Below are positions 15,983 through 24,795 of a stretch of DNA of 64,000 bases, one piece after another. The notes beneath the pieces were generated by a model, which saw only the letters and a list, made by a program, of their open reading frames with translations, was not told the origin of the DNA and did not search any database. The stretch comes from CBDDHT01 sp965228615 (lineage in GTDB: Bacteria; Pseudomonadota; Alphaproteobacteria; Rhizobiales; Methyloligellaceae), in assembly GCA_965228615.1 (NCBI GenBank), contig CBDDHT010000003.1, positions 1,054,001-1,118,000 on the forward strand, in the 5' to 3' direction. The number at the start of each line of letters is the position of its first letter. Positions within the stretch are counted from its first letter, which is position 1. Both the position numbers and the translations under genes were made by a program.

Positions 15983-17761
15983 ATGACGCGCATGACCACC
16001 GAAGAGGCCTTTGTGAAGGTCTTGCAGATGCACGGCATCGAACATGCTTTTGGCATTATCGGATCGGCAATGATGCCGATTTCCGACCTGTTCCCCAAAG
16101 CTGGCATTACGTTCTGGGATTGTGCCCATGAAACCAATGCTGCGTTGATCGCCGATGGTTACACCCGCTCGACCGGTAAGATGTCGATGGCAGTCGCTCA
16201 GAACGGCCCGGGTGTTACCGGGTTCGTCACACCGATCAAGACAGCCTACTGGAATCACACACCGATGCTGCTGGTGACGCCTCAGGCCGCCAACAAGACC
16301 ATCGGTCAGGGCGGGTTCCAGGAAGTCGAGCAGATGGCCATGTTCCGCGACATGGTGTGCTACCAGGAAGAAGTGCGCCACGCTGATCGCGTCGCTGAAG
16401 TCCTGAACCGCGTCATCGAAAAGGCCTGGCGCAGTTCCGGCCCGGCCCAGATCAACATCCCGCGCGACTTCTGGACCCAGGTCGTCGACATCGAACTTCC
16501 CCAGATCGTTCGCTTCGAGCGCCCTGCCGGTGGACGCCAGGCCGTTTCCGACGCCGCAAAGCTCCTGTCGGAAGCAAAATTCCCGGTAATTCTGAATGGT
16601 GCGGGCGTCATTCTCGCCGGCGGCATCGATGCATCGGTCAAGCTAGCCGAACGCCTCTCCGCTCCGGTTTGCTGCAACTACCAGCACAATGACGCCTTCC
16701 CGGGCAGCCACAAGCTGTTTGCAGGCCCCCTCGGCTACAACGGCTCGAAAGCAGGCATGGAGCTGATCTCCAATGCTGACGTCGTCCTCGCCCTCGGGAC
16801 CCGGCTCAATCCGTTCTCGACCCTTCCGGGCTATGGGATCGACTACTGGCCCAAGGACGCCAAGATCATTCAGGTCGACATCAACGCAGACCGGATCGGT
16901 CTGACGAAGAAGGTCACCGTGGGTATCGAAGGCGATGCGAAGCTGGTGGCCGAGCAAATCCTCGAGCAACTGTCATCCGACGCGGGGGATGCCGGTCGTG
17001 AAGATCGCGAAGCCAAGATCCACCAGACCAAATCGGCGTGGTTGCAAGCCCTGTCCAGCATGGACCATGAGGACGACGATCCGGGCACGACTTGGAACGA
17101 GCGCGCCCGCGGCCGCGAGCCCGAGCGCATGAGCCCGCGCATGGCATGGCGTGCCATTCAAGCCGGTATGCCGGCGGAAGCCATCATCTCATCGGATATC
17201 GGCAACAACTGCGCCATCGGCAATGCTTATCCGTCCTTCGAGAAAGGCCGCAAATATCTCGCTCCCGGCCTGTTTGGCCCCTGCGGATACGGCTTCCCGG
17301 CGATCATCGGTGCAAAGATCGGCAATCCGGACGTCCCTGTTGTCGGCTTTGCCGGCGATGGCGCCTTCGGCATCTCCATGAACGAGATGAGCTCGATCGG
17401 ACGTGACGAGTGGCCGGCCATTACCATGGTCATTTTCCGCAACTATCAGTGGGGCGCGGAAAAGCGCAACACGACACTTTGGTTCGACGACAATTTTGTC
17501 GGAACCGAGCTTGACCTGAAACTGAGCTACGCCAAGGTGGCGGAAGGCTGCGGTCTCAAGGGTGTGACATGCACGACCATGGAAGACCTGACCCAGGCTC
17601 TGCAAGATGCCTGCAATGCTCAAAATGACGGTGTAACGACATTCATCGAGGTCATCCTCAATCAGGAACTCGGTGAGCCTTTCCGCCGCGACGCCATGAA
17701 AAAGCCTGTCTCGGTCGCTGGCATCGATGCAGCCGACATGCGCCCGCAAGCCGGCGCCTAA
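15983..17761 (+). CDS. xsc: Sulfoacetaldehyde acetyltransferase
   Basis: 592 residues of the thiamine-diphosphate enzyme that converts sulfoacetaldehyde plus phosphate to acetyl phosphate and sulfite, the desulfonation step shared by taurine, isethionate and sulfoacetate pathways. The N-terminus MTTEEAFVKVLQMHGIEHAF and FPKAGITFWDCAHETNAA match Xsc closely; the latter holds the catalytic Glu. The ThDP motif GDGAFGISMNEM runs to NYQWGAEKRN about 30 residues on. Start ATG 15983 has AAGGAG upstream; ATG 15992 is an alternative. Length is normal for Xsc. A phosphotransacetylase gene, often next to xsc, is not present here. A strong bidirectional terminator follows. Confidence 0.95.
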   Translation: MTRMTTEEAFVKVLQMHGIEHAFGIIGSAMMPISDLFPKAGITFWDCAHETNAALIADGYTRSTGKMSMAVAQNGPGVTGFVTPIKTAYWNHTPMLLVTPQAANKTIGQGGFQEVEQMAMFRDMVCYQEEVRHADRVAEVLNRVIEKAWRSSGPAQINIPRDFWTQVVDIELPQIVRFERPAGGRQAVSDAAKLLSEAKFPVILNGAGVILAGGIDASVKLAERLSAPVCCNYQHNDAFPGSHKLFAGPLGYNGSKAGMELISNADVVLALGTRLNPFSTLPGYGIDYWPKDAKIIQVDINADRIGLTKKVTVGIEGDAKLVAEQILEQLSSDAGDAGREDREAKIHQTKSAWLQALSSMDHEDDDPGTTWNERARGREPERMSPRMAWRAIQAGMPAEAIISSDIGNNCAIGNAYPSFEKGRKYLAPGLFGPCGYGFPAIIGAKIGNPDVPVVGFAGDGAFGISMNEMSSIGRDEWPAITMVIFRNYQWGAEKRNTTLWFDDNFVGTELDLKLSYAKVAEGCGLKGVTCTTMEDLTQALQDACNAQNDGVTTFIEVILNQELGEPFRRDAMKKPVSVAGIDAADMRPQAGA

Positions 17762-17769
17762 CCGAACAT

Positions 17770-17795
17770 GTGCTGCCGCCGATTGGCGGCAGCAC
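17770..17795. terminator. Stem-loop just after xsc
   Basis: GTGCTGCCGCC and GGCGGCAGCAC pair perfectly (11 bp) around a 4-base loop, 9 bases beyond the xsc stop. No U-tract; probably protects the xsc mRNA end or assists the true terminator that follows. Confidence 0.5.
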
Positions 17796-17805
17796 GCCAA
17801 ACGAC

Positions 17806-17841
17806 AAAAGCCCCGATCCGAGATTTCGGATCGGGGCTTTT
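17806..17841. terminator. Bidirectional intrinsic terminator between xsc and tauY
   Basis: GCCCCGATCCGA and TCGGATCGGGGC form a 12-bp perfect GC-rich stem with a 4-base loop, flanked by A-tract on one side and T-tract on the other. It therefore terminates both the rightward xsc and the leftward tauXY transcripts. This is the clearest intrinsic terminator in the window. Confidence 0.9.
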
Positions 17842-17870
17842 TCTTTGGCCCGGCTCGGCAAATTATCGTG

Positions 17871-19271
17871 TCAGAGTCGCTCGTCCTGGACGTAGTACAG
17901 CTTGTACATGATCCGCTGCCCCAGACGCCGGAAGGGCGTGAGGACACCGTGACTAGGTAGCTGAGAGGTGAAGATGGGCAGATCGAGGCCCTGGGCCTTA
18001 CCCGCCACCATCTGTGCCATGCGCTTGCCGGCCTGCGCCGAATACATGACACCGTTGCCGCCATAGCCCATGGCGTAATAAATCGTCTCTTTCGGATCAG
18101 GCTGAAAGATTCGCGGCATCATGTCATGGCTGACATCCACCCATCCCCACCAGGAATAATCGAGATCGATCCCCTTCAGGGCCGGAAACTTCCGGGCCAT
18201 GCCTTCCATGAGCAAAGCAAGATGCGCCGGGTTCTCAGCGTCCTTGCCGTTGATGGCGCTGCGGCTGCCCATCTGCAGACGGCCGTCCGGCAGATAGCGG
18301 TAGTAATGACGCAGCGTGCGGGTATCGGTCAGCGGCGAGCCCACCTTGAAACCGCAGGCCTCCTTTTCCTCGTCCGTGAGATGCCGCGTCACAACCGAGT
18401 TGGACAGGATCGGCATCAGCCGGTTCTTGGTCCGGTTCGAAAGACCGGGTGGCGTATAGCCAGCCGTCGCCAGCGCAACCGCCCTCGCCCGGACCGTTCC
18501 CCCCGGGGTCGTAAGGTGATGCACACCATTGACGATCTTCCAACCCATCACGGGGCTCGCCGGATGCACTTTGGCACCGAGCTTGCGGGCAAGGTTCAGA
18601 TAGCCGAACGCCAACTTCGCCGCATGGATGCAAATGCCGTCAGGCTCGTGCAGAGCGCCGAAAGCTTCCTGATCGTTGACAACAGTCTCACGGACCTCAT
18701 CCTGAGACATCATCCGGCAGCCATAGCCGAAGACCTCGTTCAGCAGGTCCGATTCCGCCTTCAACTTGGGTATCGCACCCGGCTTGTGCGCCAGATAGAA
18801 ATGCCCGCCGTCCTGCGGTTCGCAGTCAAACTCGCCCGAGCCGATGAGGTCCCGGAATAGGTCGAAGGCTTCCCCGATTTCGGCATGCATCTTTCGCGCG
18901 ACATCGACGCCCCAGCGCTTGATCCAGTCGGAACGCTTCAGGCGGCCCGAAGAGATCTGCGCCTGGCCGCCATTCCGCGTCGAACAGCCCCAGGCGACCG
19001 TATTGGCCTCCAGGACCGTCGCCTTGATCCCGTGTTCCTTAGCGAGATGGATGGCGCAGCTCAGACCCGTATAGCCCGAGCCGACGACAACGACATCCAC
19101 GTCCATATCGCCTGAAACCGGACCATCGTCTTCCGGCGGCGTCCCGGCAGTCCCGATCCAGTAGGTCGGAGCATAATCGCGGTTGTGGCCGGGACCGGCA
19201 TCGACCAGCGGGTCATAACGAGGGTCGTAGCTTGCGCGTGGCCAGTGTTTGGGACGGACACTATCGGACAT
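17871..19271 (-). CDS. tauY: Taurine dehydrogenase large subunit (FAD-dependent, DadA-like)
   Basis: 466 residues with an N-terminal extension, then the FAD dinucleotide fold VDVVVVGSGYTGLSCAIHLA near residue 58 and AWGCSTRNGGQ. The C-terminal YAMGYGGNGVMYSAQAGKRM completes the glycine/D-amino-acid oxidase-like FAD domain. Start ATG 19271 has GGAGG 8 bases upstream; the frame extends further but through the neighbour gene. The preceding gene is a SnoaL-like protein of the TauX type, the same pair that forms taurine dehydrogenase in Paracoccus and Rhodobacter, oxidising taurine to sulfoacetaldehyde and ammonium. It ends facing xsc across a shared terminator. A related amine substrate is the alternative. 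Confidence 0.8.
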   Translation of the reverse strand: MSDSVRPKHWPRASYDPRYDPLVDAGPGHNRDYAPTYWIGTAGTPPEDDGPVSGDMDVDVVVVGSGYTGLSCAIHLAKEHGIKATVLEANTVAWGCSTRNGGQAQISSGRLKRSDWIKRWGVDVARKMHAEIGEAFDLFRDLIGSGEFDCEPQDGGHFYLAHKPGAIPKLKAESDLLNEVFGYGCRMMSQDEVRETVVNDQEAFGALHEPDGICIHAAKLAFGYLNLARKLGAKVHPASPVMGWKIVNGVHHLTTPGGTVRARAVALATAGYTPPGLSNRTKNRLMPILSNSVVTRHLTDEEKEACGFKVGSPLTDTRTLRHYYRYLPDGRLQMGSRSAINGKDAENPAHLALLMEGMARKFPALKGIDLDYSWWGWVDVSHDMMPRIFQPDPKETIYYAMGYGGNGVMYSAQAGKRMAQMVAGKAQGLDLPIFTSQLPSHGVLTPFRRLGQRIMYKLYYVQDERL

Positions 19272-19311
19272 CGGAAAATCCTCCAGCCTTGCAGGAAGGC
19301 AGAAAAATCCG

Positions 19312-19707
19312 TCAGGCAGCGAGTGCCGGACGGTCTTTGCGGAATGCCTGTTTGACGACGATCTTGCCGTCTCGCAGTGTGAAAAGGTCGGCACCTTCGG
19401 CTTCGATGCGTGTGCCGTCGGCCGCCGTTCCGCTGAAAGTCCATTCGGATACGGCGCGATCGCCCGATACAAAGTGGCTGTGATGATCCCAATGGGCGTC
19501 GGGCATCGCTGCCCACACGGCTGAGAACGCATCGGCAACTGCGGCAGCGCCTTCGATCTTGTTGCCATACACAGCAGGCCCGCCCACCGTGTAGAAGACG
19601 CAATCATCCGCGAAGGGCGCCATAACGCCATCGACGTCATGACGGTTGAATGCATCGAAGACCGCTTCGAGATCGGAGACGGTCAGATTTTGAGACGACG
19701 TCGTCAT
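19312..19707 (-). CDS. tauX: Taurine dehydrogenase small subunit (SnoaL/NTF2-like)
   Basis: 131 residues with a SnoaL/NTF2-like fold: FDAFNRHDVDGVMAPFADDC at the N-terminus, then VSEWTFSGTAADGTRIEAEG and DLFTLRDGKIVVKQ at the C-terminus. TauX proteins of taurine dehydrogenase belong to this fold and lie next to tauY, as here (40-base gap). The start ATG 19707 has AAGGA 7 bases upstream. It opens the leftward tauXY unit and is divergent from a LysR gene. Orphan SnoaL-like proteins exist in many pathways, so the name depends on the tauY and xsc neighbours. Confidence 0.75.
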   Translation of the reverse strand: MTTSSQNLTVSDLEAVFDAFNRHDVDGVMAPFADDCVFYTVGGPAVYGNKIEGAAAVADAFSAVWAAMPDAHWDHHSHFVSGDRAVSEWTFSGTAADGTRIEAEGADLFTLRDGKIVVKQAFRKDRPALAA

Positions 19708-19857
19708 TGCAGGATCCTTTTCTCAAGCAAGATGCCGGCCGCAACATTCGCGCCCGATCACAGTTATTTCAATGTCTGGTATGACCTGTAGGGGAGTTCT
19801 GAGATTGTCGCCACTTCGATGTGGGATCGACGACAATCGCCTAGCATAGAGGTTGCG

Positions 19858-19900
19858 TTTCATATATATGAAAAAATCGAACTAAGATTGCATAATTATG
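19858..19900. promoter_or_regulatory. Paired palindromes in the tauX/LysR divergent promoter
   Basis: TTTCATATATATGAAA (19858-19873, perfect 16-bp palindrome) and CATAATTATG (19891-19900, perfect 10-bp, followed by AAA) share a CATA-TATG core. Their centres are 30 bases apart, close to three helical turns. LysR regulators typically bind two such dyads next to their own gene. A further inverted repeat, GATTGTCG/CGACAATC, spans 19803-19838. Confidence 0.55.
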
Positions 19901-19910
19901 AAACATTCGA

Positions 19911-20834
19911 ATGGCACCCAAATCCCTCGTCAAACAGATCAGCGATGTGGACATCCGGCTGTTGCGTGTCTTTCACGCGATCGTCGCGAGTGGCGGCCTG
20001 TCCGCGGCCGAACTCACGCTGAACATCGGACGCTCGACCATCAGCAGGCACCTGACCGATCTCGAAGTCCGGCTCGGCATCAAACTGTGCGACCGTGGAC
20101 CGGGCGGCTTCTCCCTCACCCGGGAGGGCGAGCGTGTGCTGGAGGCATCGACCCATCTACTGGCGGCAATCGATACGTTCCGCACCGAGGTCAATGATGT
20201 GCACGACCATCTGGTCGGCTCTTTGGCAATCGCACTGTTCGAAAACACGATTACCAACCCAAAGGCACAGATCTCAACAGCTATTGGTGCTTTCGATGCG
20301 CTAGCGCCCGACGTGAAACTCCAGGTCTCGGTCGAGTCGATCAACGATATCGAGAACGGGATTCTGAATGGCAGGCTCGCGATGGGGATCATTCCCTCCC
20401 ACCGAAAATCGGCCAGCCTCGATTACGAGCCGCTCTACGATGAGCAGATGTTTCTGTATTGCGGCAACGGACACGCCTTCTTCAATGCATCTCCCAAGAC
20501 CGTCCGAACCGCCGATGTCCGGGGTGCCAAATATGCCGGTCTCGCCTACCATTCGCCAAACATGATTGTCAGTAACAAACGGCGGCTGCACCGCCATGCC
20601 AACGCCAATGACGAAGAGGCGCTCGCAGCCTTGATCCTTTCAGGCTGTTATATCGGATTTCTCCCCGATCATTTCGCCCGCGCCCATGTGGAAGCCGGCA
20701 CGATGTGCTCGGTGCGCCCCGACATATACAACTACCAAAGCGATTTTGCTGCCATTGTCCGCAAACAACCCAAGCCATCGCGCGCAACAGAAACGTTTCT
20801 TGCGTGTCTAAGGCGGGTGCACAGTGACGATTGA
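19911..20834 (+). CDS. LysR-family transcriptional regulator (candidate taurine regulator)
   Basis: 307 residues: N-terminal LysR helix-turn-helix (VDIRLLRVFHAIVASGGLSA, then SRHLTDLEVRLGIKLCDRG and FSLTREGERVLE) and a C-terminal periplasmic-binding-like effector domain from about residue 100. It is divergent from tauXY, with two palindromes in between, so tauXY and its own gene are the probable targets. Characterised taurine operons usually use a MocR/GntR-type TauR; a LysR type in this place is different and may sense another ligand. Start ATG 19911 has no clear Shine-Dalgarno. Confidence 0.85.
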   Translation: MAPKSLVKQISDVDIRLLRVFHAIVASGGLSAAELTLNIGRSTISRHLTDLEVRLGIKLCDRGPGGFSLTREGERVLEASTHLLAAIDTFRTEVNDVHDHLVGSLAIALFENTITNPKAQISTAIGAFDALAPDVKLQVSVESINDIENGILNGRLAMGIIPSHRKSASLDYEPLYDEQMFLYCGNGHAFFNASPKTVRTADVRGAKYAGLAYHSPNMIVSNKRRLHRHANANDEEALAALILSGCYIGFLPDHFARAHVEAGTMCSVRPDIYNYQSDFAAIVRKQPKPSRATETFLACLRRVHSDD

Positions 20835-20866
20835 GCGGATCGCGCTCATATAGGAAGCAATGCACG

Positions 20867-21184
20867 ATGTCACAAAATCGGGCGAAACTGCTGGCTATCG
20901 CAACAGTGATCCTGTGCTTGGCCATATTCCTGATAAGTCTGATCCCCGCTGGCTTCTCGATCTATGTGTTCGACACGCCCGGGAGCGGGCTGCTGCATGA
21001 ACTCTACGTCTGGGGCCTATTCTTCATTCTCGCCCTGATGCCGATCTTTGCGGTCACAACAGGGTTCAAAGCATGGCGGGCCTACAAGCTTGGAAACTAC
21101 CGGCGCGTCGTGGCTTGGAGCGGAGGCCTGTTCATCCTGTTTTTGTGCTGGGCACAGCCGGCTTGGACGATCTACTTCACGTGA
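20867..21184 (+). CDS. Small inner-membrane protein
   Basis: 105 residues with three hydrophobic helices (about residues 8-30, 44-62 and 78-98). No known domain recognised. ATG 20867 is chosen because the in-frame extension upstream overlaps the LysR gene. It begins 32 bases after LysR and may be co-transcribed. It converges on the DUF2161 gene, whose end is 8 bases away. A transport or envelope role cannot be inferred. Confidence 0.6.
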   Translation: MSQNRAKLLAIATVILCLAIFLISLIPAGFSIYVFDTPGSGLLHELYVWGLFFILALMPIFAVTTGFKAWRAYKLGNYRRVVAWSGGLFILFLCWAQPAWTIYFT

Positions 21185-21192
21185 AGTCCGGG

Positions 21193-21885
21193 CTAGGCAG
21201 ACAACCGCTCCAATTCGGCATCATAGATGACCAGCGCCTCTTCCCCCTTGGGGGTGATCGTATAGATACCCGTCTGAACCCGCTCGAACCAACCATAATG
21301 ATTGTCCGCCATGATCCGACGGGCCGTCTCAACATTCGTCGCGCTGGCAACCTTCGAAGCCTTGGTCGGGCCATTCTCCTGGAGCGTATTGAGGCACCGA
21401 AGCGCATCCTGCCGGTACGCCGTCACCAGGCCCTTCCGGGTTGCGCCGCCGCTGTTCGGGTCCCCGACTCGTTTTGCGAATTCCTTGAGAAGCCTGGCCT
21501 GTTTCGGTTTCGATTGACGTGGCTTGTAGGGCCCTGGATCCAGATGCACTTCCACGAACGCATCCTTCAGCCTGACGGTGATCAATCCAAGACCCAGGCG
21601 GCGGCAGAGCGAAACATTGCTCTTCAATGCCTTCGCGAACGCCTTGCCGGGTTTGCGCGGAACCGCCAGATAGACAATGTCGGTGATGCTCTGTCGCTCG
21701 ATAGCCTGATGAAAGAGCGACAAGGAAAACGCCGTCTTCAGCTCGACGATCACAGGCGGCTCATCGCCGCGATAGCCAACTACATCGACAGCACCAACTT
21801 CGCCTTTCACATCATACCCCTGCCCTTCCAGCAACGACTTGATGTGCTCGTATAAATCGGTCTCGCGAAGTGTCGGTGACGGCAT
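21193..21885 (-). CDS. DUF2161 family protein (PD-(D/E)XK-like fold)
   Basis: The core begins ETDLYEHIKSLLEGQGYDVK and continues GEVGAVDVVGYRGDEPPVIV then ELKTAFSL. The D..ELK arrangement (Asp in GAVDVVG, then VELK) is the PD-(D/E)XK nuclease-like signature that characterises DUF2161. The C-terminal half carries a helix-turn-helix-like segment (SKVASATNVETARRIMADNH) and GIYTITPKGEEAL. ATG 21885 starts the conserved region (230 residues); ATG 22023 is an upstream alternative with 46 extra non-conserved residues. The biological role of DUF2161 is not established. It converges with the small membrane gene. Confidence 0.75.
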   Translation of the reverse strand: MPSPTLRETDLYEHIKSLLEGQGYDVKGEVGAVDVVGYRGDEPPVIVELKTAFSLSLFHQAIERQSITDIVYLAVPRKPGKAFAKALKSNVSLCRRLGLGLITVRLKDAFVEVHLDPGPYKPRQSKPKQARLLKEFAKRVGDPNSGGATRKGLVTAYRQDALRCLNTLQENGPTKASKVASATNVETARRIMADNHYGWFERVQTGIYTITPKGEEALVIYDAELERLSA

Positions 21886-22131
21886 CGGACGGTCCAGTTT
21901 TGGCGTTTCGTTCAGGAATAGTCTGAGTGAACAAGGTGAAACTTTGGTTTCGCCGGCGGAAAGTGGCCGTGCAAGGCGATATCTGCGGGGCTGACTCGAA
22001 GGTCCTGAAGCCGGCTCTGACATTTTGTCGCCCTTCACGTTGGCGTGATACGCACCGCCGCGCATAGAATCCGCACGCTTCGACTGCCATCTAGCAATGA
22101 AGACTCAACCAGAATAGCTGGAGCAGCGCCA

Positions 22132-23172
22132 ATGAGCAGATCCATTAGCCGCCGCGGTGTCTTGATAGGGACCGCAAGCGCGTCGCTGACGATGGCGGCC
22201 GAACCCCTTCTCCCAGCCTTCGCAAACGACATCCCATCCCTCGCACCGTCAGACAGGCTGACAAAGCGCGTCACGGACTTTCTGGCGTTATTGGATAAGC
22301 CTAAACGGAAGCTGGCGCGGTTCACCTGGGATGGACCGGAATGGAACCGCTGGAATTACTTCGGCGGCGGCGGATTCATCAAGCCGGGCCTCCGCCTTGA
22401 GCAGATGACCGATGCCGAACGAGACGCGACCTGGGCGATTCTCAGTCAAGTCCTGTCGCCCTCAGGTCTCGAAAAAGCGCGAAATGTCATGCTGTTGCAG
22501 GACATCCTGGCGGCAGCGGGGAACGGACGCGGCCAACGATCGTCAAAACGTTTCTCCATCGCGATTTTCGGAGAGCCTGCATCCACGGGTGCCTGGGGCA
22601 TTCGTCTCGAAGGACACCATCTCTCGCTCTCGTTTTCGGTACGTGACAATCGGATCGTATCGGTTACGCCTGCCGCGTTTGCGGCGCTGCCGAACCGGGT
22701 AATGAGCGGGCCGCACCGCGGCCTCAATACACTGCTGGGCGAGGAGAAACTTGCGCGGCAGCTGCAGGCCGACCTTACGCCCGAATTGAAAAGCCGTGCC
22801 CTCGTGCGAGACCGCCACCTCTTCAATATCCTGTCGTCCGCGGGCCGTGAGCGCGACAACACGGAGAAAGTCGGCATCGCCGCAGCCGATATGAGCGAAG
22901 GACAGCGTGACCTCCTTTGGCAGCTGATTGAGACATATGCCGTCGAGCCCTATGCAGGCGATATGGCGACAGCGCAGAAGACGCGCATCAAAGCCGGCGA
23001 TCCGTCAGCGGTCCATTTTGGCTGGTACGGCCCGAACACCGAAGAGCGATCGTTCGGATACAGGGTCATTGGCGATGAATTTGTGATCGAGCTGGGCTGC
23101 ATCGACGGACAGGCCCAACATCTCCATCCCATCTATCACGACCTGCGCAATACGCTCGGCCGGGCGGCCTAA
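22132..23172 (+). CDS. DUF3500 family secreted protein with Tat-like signal
   Basis: 346 residues starting at ATG 22132 (GGAG 8 bases upstream). The N-terminus SRRGVLIGTASASLTMAA is a twin-arginine-type signal peptide. The mature protein matches DUF3500: FTWDGPEWNRWNYF, a GLEKARNVMLLQDIL helix, SGAWGIRLEGHHLSLSF-like block (here TGAWGIRLEGHHLSLSF) and a C-terminal VHFGWYGP and HLHPIYHDLRND-like region. Function of DUF3500 is unknown. Tat export suggests a folded, perhaps metal-containing periplasmic protein. It is divergent from the DUF2161 gene. Confidence 0.8.
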   Translation: MSRSISRRGVLIGTASASLTMAAEPLLPAFANDIPSLAPSDRLTKRVTDFLALLDKPKRKLARFTWDGPEWNRWNYFGGGGFIKPGLRLEQMTDAERDATWAILSQVLSPSGLEKARNVMLLQDILAAAGNGRGQRSSKRFSIAIFGEPASTGAWGIRLEGHHLSLSFSVRDNRIVSVTPAAFAALPNRVMSGPHRGLNTLLGEEKLARQLQADLTPELKSRALVRDRHLFNILSSAGRERDNTEKVGIAAADMSEGQRDLLWQLIETYAVEPYAGDMATAQKTRIKAGDPSAVHFGWYGPNTEERSFGYRVIGDEFVIELGCIDGQAQHLHPIYHDLRNTLGRAA

Positions 23173-23357
23173 CGATATGGACAAGCGTGTCTGTTTGATG
23201 GAAAGACCGTCAATGCAATAGGACTGGGCTGTGGACGAACGCTGATGGAGATGTTGGTCCTTGGCGTGCGTGCCCTGAAGTCCCTCGCTCCTTAACCTGA
23301 GGGAGCAACGAAAGAGTGTTCCAGACCATACGCCTGGCTCGCGTAGAGAGCCTTGTT

Positions 23358-24773
23358 CTAGCGGATCCGCCAAGTATGGACGACGGGCGCCGCCTCGTCC
23401 GCAAACAACTCCAGCACATATAGTAAGCCGTTCGCGCGATCGAAGGCCACACCTCCCGTGCGGTATTTGCGTTGCGGACCGATACCAGCCAACTGGTCGG
23501 TATCGGGCGTTCGCGTGAGAAACAGGTGCTCGTCGATATCCAGCGCGGCGTAAGGCTGGGGCTCCCAGGGTTTCAGCCGGCCCTGTGCCACCTTTGCCAA
23601 ATCGTCCGGATCGTAGAGGATGAACTGGGCGTCGAAACGAGCGCTCCACCATCCACGCATATCGTCATGCCCCTTGCATTCGGTCATGTCCTGAGGGGGA
23701 CAAGGCGTACCGTCTGCTCTTCGACAAGCTATGAAATTGCCGACGGCTGCCGCTTGAACACACGGACGATTGGCACCTGCCGGATTGGCAAATCCGTACC
23801 AGTATTTGTCACCTGTTCCTTTGGTGCCTGCAAACAAAACGGCTGACTTGCCGGTCTTTGACGTGATCCACGCGCCACCACTCCAGTCATCGGGATGCTG
23901 GTAATCCTTGAGGGCGCGTTCGATCTTGTCGGTGCGCCGGGAACTCTCGTAGAGCAGAAGCGTTACCTCTGCGAGCCGTGCTCCGAGCGGATGCGGTGTT
24001 CCCTTGTCGTCGCTCCAGGGACGGTAAGCAAAAAGCGCCGGGCCCAGTCCGGACCAGCCGCCGTCTCTGTAGCGCCCCGTCGCAAGGAGACGGCCGCCGA
24101 CATGAGTATCGGCCCACGTCTTCGGGATATCGAAGAGATAACCGTTGACGCTGTAGAACGACTGTTCACCGATGAACCAGCTCCCTTGGAACCGTGGCAA
24201 CGCGAGATCCGGTTCGAACCAGGCGTGGGTCGGAGATGGTGTCTCCGGCTCGAAATGCTGCCCCCAGGCAAGATGGATCCGGGCACCGCTTGCCGGCAAG
24301 TCGAGATATTGCATACCGACGACGGGGATCTCCATGAAGTGCGGAAACCGCCCCTTCGCGACATCATGAAATCGCTGCAGGAATTTGGCCCGTTTCAACG
24401 CTCTCAACGTCTTGGACCGGACTGGCTTTGGGATCGCAATCTCAGCGACCTGATCGCCGTCCGACAATTCACCATAGGGCATCCTGTCGTGACCGGTGAT
24501 GAAAAGGGAGCCGGGAAATCCGTCCTTCGGTCCCTTGGGGTCGCCGCCGGGTCGAAAGGTCATGGCGTTACCGCCATAGGCGAAGGTTTTTGGCCGCTCT
24601 CCGCCTTCCGGCAATCGAAAGGCCCCGAGATACTGGAAATCAGTTGCCTTCACTTTTGGTGTTTCGGGCGCGGCAAGGAGGTTTCCTCCGCCGGTCGCCG
24701 GCAACAACAAGGTCAGGGCTGCGACTGTCGCTGCACACCGCCCAAGGCTCGAAGTCAACTGCTTCATCCTCAT
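23358..24773 (-). CDS. Secreted protein of unknown function, partner of the giant DUF11 protein
   Basis: 471 residues with a signal peptide (hydrophobic stretch about residues 9-28, cleavage near LLAAPE). The mature part begins with KATDFQYLGAFRLPEGGE and contains many short beta-type repeats with Gly/Trp-rich turns, suggesting a beta-propeller or similar all-beta fold. Six cysteines cluster at about residues 350-385. No family recognised. It starts 22 bases after the stop of the 2010-residue gene on the same strand and is almost certainly co-transcribed, so the two may work together outside the inner membrane. ATG 24767 is an alternative start. Confidence 0.65.
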   Translation of the reverse strand: MRMKQLTSSLGRCAATVAALTLLLPATGGGNLLAAPETPKVKATDFQYLGAFRLPEGGERPKTFAYGGNAMTFRPGGDPKGPKDGFPGSLFITGHDRMPYGELSDGDQVAEIAIPKPVRSKTLRALKRAKFLQRFHDVAKGRFPHFMEIPVVGMQYLDLPASGARIHLAWGQHFEPETPSPTHAWFEPDLALPRFQGSWFIGEQSFYSVNGYLFDIPKTWADTHVGGRLLATGRYRDGGWSGLGPALFAYRPWSDDKGTPHPLGARLAEVTLLLYESSRRTDKIERALKDYQHPDDWSGGAWITSKTGKSAVLFAGTKGTGDKYWYGFANPAGANRPCVQAAAVGNFIACRRADGTPCPPQDMTECKGHDDMRGWWSARFDAQFILYDPDDLAKVAQGRLKPWEPQPYAALDIDEHLFLTRTPDTDQLAGIGPQRKYRTGGVAFDRANGLLYVLELFADEAAPVVHTWRIR

Positions 24774-24795
24774 GGTCCAAAACCGATGGGCCTCT

